Positions 22,812 to 28,061 of a DNA stretch of 28,061 bases are shown piece after piece (positions within the stretch are counted from its first letter, which is position 1; every line of letters starts with the position of its first letter). The DNA comes from GCA-020348365 sp964347995. Its GTDB lineage: Archaea; Thermoproteota; Bathyarchaeia; Bathyarchaeales; Bathyarchaeaceae. The position numbers were made by a program, and so were the translations under genes. The notes under the pieces were generated by a model that worked only from the letters and a program-made list of their open reading frames with translations, searched no databases and was not told the DNA's origin. Location of the stretch: NCBI GenBank assembly GCA_964347995.1, contig CAYGBA010000016.1, positions 1-28,061 of the forward strand, in the 5' to 3' direction.

Positions 22812-23305
22812 CAGCGCTTTCCTCCCTTGGAGAATTCTTTCTCAACCTTTTCGATCGTCCATTCCTTTCTTAACGGATATACATCGTGAGGCCATCCCTC
22901 AGGCAATACTAAAGGCGAAAGATCTGGATGACCTTCAAACCTGACCCCGAGGAGATCGTGGACTTCTCGCTCGTAGAGTATGGCGCCGGGAATTATGTCG
23001 GTTATGGTTGGGAGGATAGGGTTATCCTTCGTTGTCCGAACTTTTGCCGAGAGTTCTATTCTTCCTTCTAGGCTTAAATGATAGATAGTCTCGATCTCTT
23101 CTCCTAGGTCAATGCCTGTTATGGTTGATATGTGGGTGAAACCTGTTTTTTGAGCTAGGTATCTGATGGCTTTTTTGAATGCGTTCTTGCTGACGTGAAT
23201 AAAAATCCTGCGAGCGCGAGGAATTTCGGCTTCTATAATGTTATCTTCCATCGCGGCTTTAATTTTTCTAACGATCTCAGCTTCTTCTGGAAATGCGGCG
23301 GTCAT
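22811..23305 (-). CDS. Hydrogenase NuoC/EchD-like subunit
   Basis: The protein has 164 residues. The C-terminal half carries the NuoC signature YEREVHDLLGVRFEGHPDL followed by LPEGWPHDVYPLRKEW. In group 4 hydrogenases and complex I this subunit has no cofactor and packs against the large and small subunits. The N-terminal half (about 1-85) is the usual alpha/beta domain. TTG 23311 overlaps the stop of the small-subunit gene, but ATG 23305 lies at a better distance (10 nt) from GAGGT. The 3' end overlaps the large-subunit start by one base (TGATG), so translation is coupled. Confidence 0.9.
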   Translation of the reverse strand: MTAAFPEEAEIVRKIKAAMEDNIIEAEIPRARRIFIHVSKNAFKKAIRYLAQKTGFTHISTITGIDLGEEIETIYHLSLEGRIELSAKVRTTKDNPILPTITDIIPGAILYEREVHDLLGVRFEGHPDLSPLVLPEGWPHDVYPLRKEWTIEKVEKEFSKGGKR

Positions 23306-23307
23306 TC

Positions 23308-23730
23308 TCAATCGGACCTCAACTTCGAAATGAGTTTTACGAGGCTGTCAATTATGGCTTGGGGTTTCGGGGGACATCCCGGGACGTAGACGTCTACAGG
23401 TATCACGGTGTCTACTCCTCCATGAACGTTATAGCAGCCGATGAAGGGCGCACCACTAAGCGCACAAGCACCGATGGCGACAACAGATTTTGGCGCCGGC
23501 ATCTGCTTATAGATTCTGATTAGTCGTTCCTTCACCTGCCTCGTGACAGGACCTGTGACAACGAGTGTATCGGCATGTCTGGGGCTGCCTCGCTTGATTA
23601 TCCCAAACCGCTCTACATCAAATTTGGGTGTTAGGGCTGCTACAACTTCGATATCGCATCCGTTGCAGCCACCCGTGTTAAAGTGAAGGATCCATGGGGA
23701 TTTAGCTCGGATCCACTTTAGAAATCCCAT
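23308..23730 (-). CDS. Hydrogenase small subunit, NuoB/EchC-like
   Basis: The protein has 140 residues and carries the single proximal [4Fe-4S] cluster. Ligands are C22 and C25 (TGGCNGCDIEV), C89 (IGACALSG) and C119 (VPGCPPKP), the normal NuoB arrangement with an extra C99. There is no Tat signal, so the catalytic head faces the cytoplasm. It is the first gene of the run small, NuoC, large, ferredoxin subunit. GGTGGGATT just before ATG 23730 is a usable ribosome site. A leader of about 170 nt is predicted upstream, which is unusual for archaea. Confidence 0.93.
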   Translation of the reverse strand: MGFLKWIRAKSPWILHFNTGGCNGCDIEVVAALTPKFDVERFGIIKRGSPRHADTLVVTGPVTRQVKERLIRIYKQMPAPKSVVAIGACALSGAPFIGCYNVHGGVDTVIPVDVYVPGCPPKPQAIIDSLVKLISKLRSD

Positions 23731-23776
23731 CTAATCCCACCGTTATGATCGAAGCATGAATGAATGCTAGAGCATT

Positions 23777-23820
23777 GAGCTGGCAGAGTGCTTTTGCACA
23801 TGCCCCTTAACCTCTGGCTC
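23777..23820 (-). promoter_or_regulatory. Potential structured element in the hydrogenase operon leader
   Basis: GAGC (23777-23780) plus CAGAG (23784-23788) are complementary to CTCTG (23812-23816) plus GCTC (23817-23820), with TGG bulged. Inside, GTGC-TTTT-GCAC (23788-23799) forms a smaller hairpin that shares one base. If transcription starts near the TATA at 23928-23935, this element lies in the 5' leader about 45-90 nt before the small-subunit start. It matches no riboswitch class I know, and no tRNA fold could be completed. Confidence 0.35.
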
Positions 23821-23927
23821 CATCCTTCTTCGACTAAATGGAAGATTGTTCCCTGGTGGATAGAGGATAAGTGAAAAAAGGGAACCTGCAGATAGTATAT
23901 CTTCATGCACCAGCTTTCATCTGTGCT

Positions 23928-23935
23928 TTTATATA
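23928..23935 (-). promoter_or_regulatory. Probable TATA box of the hydrogenase operon
   Basis: On the minus strand the sequence TATATAAA is a strong archaeal TATA element. Initiation would be near 23903-23908, leaving a leader of about 175 nt before ATG 23730. No better TATA was seen closer to the gene. Confidence 0.5.
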
Positions 23936-23961
23936 ACAGTTAAGGTATAAGATAAATAAAT

Positions 23962-23975
23962 ATGACGTATGTCAT
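23962..23975. promoter_or_regulatory. Palindromic putative operator between hydrogenase and hypF
   Basis: ATGAC-GTAT-GTCAT is a perfect 5-bp inverted repeat with a 4-nt centre. It lies between the two divergent TATA-like boxes (23928-23935 for the hydrogenase and about 23983-23992 for hypF), just the place for a shared regulator. The winged-helix protein at 26350 is one candidate to bind it (inference). Confidence 0.4.
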
Positions 23976-23982
23976 TCGACGA

Positions 23983-23992
23983 AAGATATATG
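23983..23992 (+). promoter_or_regulatory. Probable TATA box of hypF
   Basis: AAGATATATG lies 46-55 nt upstream of TTG 24038, so transcription would start near 24015 and include GGGAG at about 24022-24026 as ribosome site. An AT-rich stretch with ATAAATAAATA at 23951-23961 is an alternative. Confidence 0.4.
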
Positions 23993-24037
23993 ATAATACA
24001 TAGCTTCGGAGTGCTTGCATAGGGAGTTCAATCAGCT

Positions 24038-26305
24038 TTGCGCGCCGAGATCAAGGTCAGCGGTATCGTTCAAGGTGTTGGTTTTCGACCATTTGTCTAT
24101 CGTATAGCGGTGAAGAATGATCTTGTTGGCTACGTGCAAAACAGAGGAGACGCTGTGGTGGAGATAGTTGTTGAAGGAAGAAAAAATGACATTAACCATT
24201 TTGTTGAGGAATTGAGAGAAGAGAAACCGCCACTTGCCCGAATCTATGAAATTGACGTGAACTATGCGGGAAAAAGGAGCAAGTTTGAGAAGTTTTCGAT
24301 TCTGGCAAGTTCTGAGGAGGTTGAACTCTCTGGATCCGTTGTTCCTCCAGACATTTCGATCTGTGATGAATGTTTGAGCGAGCTTCGGGATCCCAGAAAT
24401 CCGCGCCATAACTATTTTTTCATCACGTGCACGAACTGTGGTCCCAGATACACCATTATCGAGGGGCTTCCCTACGACAGATTGAACACCACGATGCATG
24501 ATTTCTCTATGTGCAGGTTCTGCCACAGAGAGTACGAGAATCCATCGAACCGCAGGTTTCATGCTCAGACAGTGGCGTGCGGTAAGTGTGGTCCGAGAAC
24601 ATACCTCACGACCAACGACGGTGGGCTCATACAGAGTGAAGACCCGATCAGGGAGGCGGGGCGTCTCCTTGAGGAAGGATACATCGTCGCGATTAAGGGG
24701 AATGGAGGTTTCCATGTCGCAACTGCGACAACCCAGTCCACGCCTATCACAAGATTGCGAAAGGTTAAGCACAGAGCGCAAAAGCCATTTGCCATTTTGG
24801 CGCGGGACATCGAGACCATAAGGTCTTTTGCTCAAGTAAGTGAAGAAGAAGCCAAACTGCTTACGTCCTACGCCAAGCCGATTGTGCTGCTGAGAAAAAC
24901 GGGTGATTATTATCTTTCAGAATTGATTTCGCCAGGCTTGCACAACATCGGTGTGATGCTCCCGTACACAGGGCTGCACTTCATGCTCTTCGACAAGGTA
25001 AGCGAACCAGCCTTCGTGATGACGAGTGCCAACCCACCGAACAGACCCATAGTTACAGAGAATCAGGAGGCCATAGAGAGACTTGGAAGCACCGTTGACT
25101 TCTTCCTGTTTCACAACAGAGCCATAGCTCACAGATGCGACGACTCTGTTGTTCGCCTACATTGTGCAGACCATAGCATAATCCGTAGGTCAAGGGGGTA
25201 CGCCCCCCAGCCTATTCATTTGAAAATGTCGACCAACAGCTGCGTCTTAGGCGTTGGTGCTGAGCTAAATGTAACAACCTGTGTGTTCTCAAAGAATAAA
25301 GCTTTCATTTCACAGCATATCGGAGATGTCGAGAACTTAGAGACTCTCAACTTTTTAAAACGTGCCATACACCATCTGACGAGACTAACTAACAACAAGA
25401 TTGAGGTCATAGCCTGCGATTTACATCCGAAGTTTACAACAACAAGACTGGCCCAGAGCCTAGGGAACGAACTTGAATGTCCGGTTATTCCAATTCAGCA
25501 TCACCACGCTCACATCGCTTCTCTTATGGGTGAACACGATGTTCAAGAGATGGTGGGCATAGCATGTGATGGATTCGGCTACGGCTCAGATGGCAATGCT
25601 TGGGGTGGGGAGATACTTTACTGCAACCAAGACGGATCCCATCGTCTAGCGCATCTTGAGGAGCAATCGATAGTCGGAGGGGACTTGGCAACGCGGTATC
25701 CGTTGAGGATGGTGGCGGGAATACTTCATGACGCCATGGACATAGAAGAATGGCTGCTAGCCCGAAGTGATTATTTTCCATATGGAGCGCAGGAGGTCGA
25801 AATAGTGCTTAAACAGCTGACGAGAGGTTTGGCACTAAAGACCACAAGTTGTGGAAGAGTGTTGGACGCCGTTTCAGCCATACTTGGCATATGTTACGAG
25901 AGAACCTACGAGGGCGAACCAGCCTTGAAGCTGGAGTCCGTTGCCACAAAGGGAGCAGATGTGCTAAACTTGAGACCCATATTTGAAGGGGTCACAATTG
26001 ACACTACGGGCCTTGTTCGTGAAATATTTGCGAAGCGAGATGAGTATTCGGTTGCTGATCTAGCTTGCTCCGCGCAATCGTATCTTGCTAGATCATTAGC
26101 TCAACGGGCTGTTGAGCAGGCGGGGCGTATTGGGCTTGAGATTATAGGGTTCTCTGGGGGGGTTGCGTACAACGAGTACATCACAAGGGTCGTCCGTAGA
26201 GAAGTAGAGAAAAGCAGTTTCAAATTTCTGGTTCATCATCAAATACCGCCAGGAGATGGCGGCATTTCTTTCGGACAAACCGTTGCTGCGAATCTTCAGA
26301 CTTAG
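24038..26305 (+). CDS. hypF: Carbamoyltransferase HypF
   Basis: HypF uses carbamoyl phosphate and ATP to make the thiocyanate on HypE that becomes the CN ligands of the [NiFe] site. The protein has 755 residues, full length. Domains in order: acylphosphatase (1 to about 88, VQGVGFRPFVYR); two zinc fingers with C109/C112 and C131/C134, then C159/C162 and C181/C184; a YrdC-like domain (about 205-390, LRKVKHRAQKPFAIL); and a Kae1-like domain (about 400-750, with IQHHHAHIASLMGEH, GIACDGFGYGSDGNAWGGE and GFSGGVAYNEY). The start is TTG with GGGAG about 11 nt upstream. It is divergent from the hydrogenase operon and leads a plus-strand run ending in hypC-hypB. Confidence 0.97.
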   Translation: MRAEIKVSGIVQGVGFRPFVYRIAVKNDLVGYVQNRGDAVVEIVVEGRKNDINHFVEELREEKPPLARIYEIDVNYAGKRSKFEKFSILASSEEVELSGSVVPPDISICDECLSELRDPRNPRHNYFFITCTNCGPRYTIIEGLPYDRLNTTMHDFSMCRFCHREYENPSNRRFHAQTVACGKCGPRTYLTTNDGGLIQSEDPIREAGRLLEEGYIVAIKGNGGFHVATATTQSTPITRLRKVKHRAQKPFAILARDIETIRSFAQVSEEEAKLLTSYAKPIVLLRKTGDYYLSELISPGLHNIGVMLPYTGLHFMLFDKVSEPAFVMTSANPPNRPIVTENQEAIERLGSTVDFFLFHNRAIAHRCDDSVVRLHCADHSIIRRSRGYAPQPIHLKMSTNSCVLGVGAELNVTTCVFSKNKAFISQHIGDVENLETLNFLKRAIHHLTRLTNNKIEVIACDLHPKFTTTRLAQSLGNELECPVIPIQHHHAHIASLMGEHDVQEMVGIACDGFGYGSDGNAWGGEILYCNQDGSHRLAHLEEQSIVGGDLATRYPLRMVAGILHDAMDIEEWLLARSDYFPYGAQEVEIVLKQLTRGLALKTTSCGRVLDAVSAILGICYERTYEGEPALKLESVATKGADVLNLRPIFEGVTIDTTGLVREIFAKRDEYSVADLACSAQSYLARSLAQRAVEQAGRIGLEIIGFSGGVAYNEYITRVVRREVEKSSFKFLVHHQIPPGDGGISFGQTVAANLQT

Positions 26306-26349
26306 ATCACTGCGTGCGTATTAGGAGAACAATTTAGTAGTGAGGTATC

Positions 26350-26643
26350 TTGACGAAAAAGGATTCCAAAACGGTCGGCAATTCAATTGCGGAAACAAGA
26401 AGGTATCACAGTCGCTACTTGAGAGCTATCAACAGTCCCCTAAGGAGAGAAATTCTTAGAGCCCTCAAAGAGGGTTGTTCAACGATAGAAGATCTCCAGT
26501 CGCGCATGGGATTAGACAAGGACACTCTGAAATGGCACCTAAGTGTTCTAGAGCATGGCTTCTGCATAGAGAGGGATATCAGACAAGGAAAGAGTTTCTA
26601 CAAGCTCACCCAAGAGGGCCGAGTTATTGATTACATGGAATGA
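26350..26643 (+). CDS. ArsR-like winged-helix regulator
   Basis: The protein has 97 residues. Residues 27-92 make a winged helix-turn-helix: SPLRREILRALKEGCSTIEDL, then RMGLDKDTLKWHLSVLEHGF as turn and recognition helix, and a wing GKSFYKLTQEGR. No metal-binding cysteine pair like that of classical ArsR sensors is seen; single Cys residues lie in GCS and FCIE. The start is TTG 26350 with GAGGT only 3 nt upstream, and no later start fits. The gene sits 44 nt behind hypF and ahead of hypC/hypB, so it may control hydrogenase genes, perhaps at the palindrome at 23962 (inference). Confidence 0.85.
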   Translation: MTKKDSKTVGNSIAETRRYHSRYLRAINSPLRREILRALKEGCSTIEDLQSRMGLDKDTLKWHLSVLEHGFCIERDIRQGKSFYKLTQEGRVIDYME

Positions 26644-26722
26644 ATCGTTCTTGCGCCTAAGAGCGTTCAATTTAATACGTCTTTGAAAATGTATGAGTAT
26701 GATCTTAGATGGAGAGGAATGG

Positions 26723-27421
26723 ATGACGGACAATCTGGGCAAATCAAAAGATATTTTCTACTTCAATGTATGTGGCCAAATTAATACTGAGAAAACGTTA
26801 GAGCTTGCCATTCATAGGGCTAAAAAGCTGAACATCAAAAAGCTGGTTGTCGCTTCCGAGACTGGTCTAAGCGCGCTTAAAGCGGTTGATCTGCTTCGAG
26901 GTTCCGAAATTGACCTTATAGTAATCACTTCCGCTGCTGGCACAAAAATCGAAAACACTGTAATTGGGGACCTAAACATAGGGATTCCCGACCAAACGAT
27001 TTGGAATAAGTTAGAAAGAAATGGTGCCAAAATCGTGAGGGCGACGGACCCACTCTATAACATCGGAGCTGCCCTAGAACACAAGGGGGTGCCAACATTG
27101 GCGACGCTAGTCCGCTTGAGTCTGAAAGTGATTAGTTCAGGAACTGCTGTTTGTGTCACAGCTACCTTGATGGCTACCGATAATGGTGCATTAGGAGAAG
27201 GGGAAGAAGTCGTGACTGTTGCAGGGTCATGGGTTGGCTTGGATACCGCCCTTGTTATGCGAGCGACAAATTCGGTGAATTCTTTGAAAGCGGGAGCCAT
27301 GCAGATAAGAGAGATTATATGTAAGCCTAGAAATCCCGCGTACAGTTTGCCAGTTGACCAGAAAGATTGGGTTGGCGATTTGAAGCCTTATGAAGGGTTT
27401 TGCGGAGTGATCTTTCCATAA
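26723..27421 (+). CDS. Pyruvate-kinase C-terminal-domain-like protein
   Basis: The protein has 232 residues. Its fold appears to be the PK_C alpha/beta domain alone, with no catalytic barrel. Features are the opening strand and helix INTEKTLELAIHRAKKLNIKKLVVAS, then TGLSALKAVDLL, a central segment AVCVTATLMATDNG, and GEEVVTVAGSWVGLDTALVM followed by IREIICKPRNP. Such stand-alone proteins occur in archaea and bacteria with unknown role; ligand binding or regulation is plausible. The frame begins at ATG 26693, but GGAGAGG 5 nt before ATG 26723 identifies the start. ATTTAATA near 26668 could be its TATA box. It lies between the regulator and hypC, which ties it to hydrogenase maturation by position only. 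Confidence 0.8.
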   Translation: MTDNLGKSKDIFYFNVCGQINTEKTLELAIHRAKKLNIKKLVVASETGLSALKAVDLLRGSEIDLIVITSAAGTKIENTVIGDLNIGIPDQTIWNKLERNGAKIVRATDPLYNIGAALEHKGVPTLATLVRLSLKVISSGTAVCVTATLMATDNGALGEGEEVVTVAGSWVGLDTALVMRATNSVNSLKAGAMQIREIICKPRNPAYSLPVDQKDWVGDLKPYEGFCGVIFP

Positions 27422-27466
27422 TGCGAAATGGATTTATTTCGCGTAATCATGCAGTAGATGATTGAG

Positions 27467-27685
27467 ATGTGTCTAGCGATTCCAGCAGAAGTGCTAGAGA
27501 TTGAAGGAAACACCGCCAAGGTTGATTTTGGCGAAGGTGTTCTTCGAGAAGTGAATGTTATGCTTGTGGATGCAAAGGTTGGAGAGTACGTCTTGGTTCA
27601 CGCTGGCTACGCGATTCATGTTATTGACCGAAAGGCAGCAGAAGAGACTCTCAGAATGTGGGAAGAGATTCTCAAGTATGAATGA
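27467..27685 (+). CDS. hypC: Hydrogenase maturation chaperone HypC
   Basis: HypC/HybG carries the Fe(CN)2CO unit with HypD and delivers it to the large subunit. The protein has 72 residues starting MCLAIPAEVLEI, the universal HypC opening, where Cys2 must become the N-terminal residue after Met removal. That rules out the in-frame ATG 27458, which would bury the cysteine. The fold continues with AKVDFGEGVLREVN and GEYVLVHAGYAIHVID. The sequence GATTTATTT at about 27430 could be a TATA box, giving a leaderless or nearly leaderless mRNA. The stop overlaps the hypB start by 4 nt. Confidence 0.95.
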   Translation: MCLAIPAEVLEIEGNTAKVDFGEGVLREVNVMLVDAKVGEYVLVHAGYAIHVIDRKAAEETLRMWEEILKYE

Positions 27686-28061
27686 GATTTATGGTGGGGC
27701 ATTTGAAGAAGATTGTTGAGGCTGAGGAGGGAGAGGTCTTCGACATTGAACTCGAGGCAGACATCCTGGAGGCAAACAGAAAGCTTGCGGAGAAGAATAG
27801 GCAGCTTCTGGAGAAATATGATGTACGGGCAATCGATGTGATGGGTGCGACAGGGTCGGGAAAGACCTCGCTTATAGAGAAGATGGTTCAAGCCTTGATC
27901 GGAAAGTATAGGATAGCGGCTTTCAAGGGAGATCTGACAACTACCATCGACGCGGAGCGAATTGAGCGGCATGGGGCGGAGGCGGTTCCGATAACGACTG
28001 GGAAAGAGTGCCATCTGGATGCCAATCTTGTTGGAAAAGCCCTTGAACGGATCAACCTAGC
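27682..28061 (+). CDS. hypB: Hydrogenase nickel-insertion GTPase HypB, 3' truncated
   Basis: HypB is the GTPase that works with HypA to insert nickel. About 126 residues are visible before the window ends. The N-terminal part (LKKIVEAEEGEVFDIELEADIL) matches archaeal HypB. The P-loop is GATGSGKTS, followed by KGDLTTTIDAERI, and GKECHLDANLV carries the Cys-His pair that binds metal at the dimer interface. There is no N-terminal His-rich nickel store. The start at ATG 27682 overlaps the hypC stop in ATGA; ATG 27691 is a close alternative. hypD, hypE and hypA are not in the window and may follow. Confidence 0.95.
   Translation, partial: MRFMVGHLKKIVEAEEGEVFDIELEADILEANRKLAEKNRQLLEKYDVRAIDVMGATGSGKTSLIEKMVQALIGKYRIAAFKGDLTTTIDAERIERHGAEAVPITTGKECHLDANLVGKALERINL

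Noticed and set aside
23771..23825. tRNA-like look (AGCTGGCAGAG and a late GGCTC)
   Set aside because: No seven-pair acceptor stem, five-pair anticodon stem or T-loop consensus could be built. The symmetry is better explained by the stem described as a leader element.
23718..23906. Minus-strand 62-codon ORF starting near the predicted hydrogenase transcript start
   Set aside because: Its ATG fits a leaderless start, but the protein has no coherent hydrophobic or motif pattern and its end simply reads through the ribosome site and start of the small-subunit gene. A non-coding leader is the better reading.
24032..24835. 267-residue ORF antisense to hypF
   Set aside because: It mirrors the acylphosphatase and zinc-finger coding region of hypF, which is clearly real. 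No domain is recognisable on this strand.
1..28061. CRISPR array, transposon, integrase or phage genes
   Set aside because: No regularly spaced repeats, transposase motifs or flanking terminal repeats were seen. The only repeats are coding domains, one tetranucleotide tract and small palindromes.

Overview
The window looks like a chromosome segment of an anaerobic, fermentative archaeon, most plausibly a Bathyarchaeia/Thermoproteota-type lineage (inference). The evidence is an archaeal-type threonyl-tRNA synthetase with a long N-terminal editing region, TATA-like promoters, frequent TTG starts with Shine-Dalgarno (SD) sites, tungsten aldehyde:ferredoxin oxidoreductases, and a group 4-like [NiFe] hydrogenase with its maturation genes. 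I saw no CRISPR array, transposase, rRNA or convincing tRNA.

Layout. Bases 1-1171 hold two exported proteins, the first cut by the window edge. Bases 1344-5674 hold a small zinc-binding protein, thrS, and a pair of amino-acid dehydrogenases (Glu/Leu/Phe/Val type and alanine type). Bases 5735-11204 (minus strand) hold a surface protein of five tandem CxWxW domains, an AT-rich FAD amine-oxidase-like gene that may be imported, and a large divergent AOR-family enzyme. Bases 11553-15360 (plus) hold an M24 peptidase and a canonical AOR coupled to a four-cluster ferredoxin. Bases 15448-20835 form a sulfur/pterin/maturation block: HycI-type hydrogenase protease, MoaD-like protein, FdhD, MoaE, a TBP-like half-domain protein, IscU, an IscS-like protein with a remodelled active site, and two more ubiquitin-like proteins ending in GG. 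Bases 20908-21144 hold only the C-terminal end of a ThiF/MoeB-type E1 enzyme. Bases 21197-23730 (minus) encode a four-subunit NuoB-C-D-I-like [NiFe] hydrogenase. Bases 24038-28061 (plus) encode HypF, a winged-helix regulator, a pyruvate-kinase-C-domain protein, HypC and the start of HypB.

How the parts may work together (inference). Peptidase and dehydrogenases yield 2-oxoacids. AORs oxidise the derived aldehydes and reduce ferredoxin. The hydrogenase could reoxidise ferredoxin with H2 formation. MoaD/MoaE and sulfur-handling proteins would build the tungstopterin and Fe-S clusters, and HypF/C/B plus the protease would assemble the [NiFe] site. The most unusual points are the hydrogenase with no adjacent membrane subunits, an IscS homologue that keeps the PLP lysine and catalytic cysteine but has lost most other pocket residues, three GG-tailed ubiquitin-like proteins beside a decapitated E1, and a TBP-like mini-protein between iscU and moaE. 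Base 23731-24037 separates the hydrogenase operon from hypF and contains divergent promoter signals, a palindrome and a potential structured leader.
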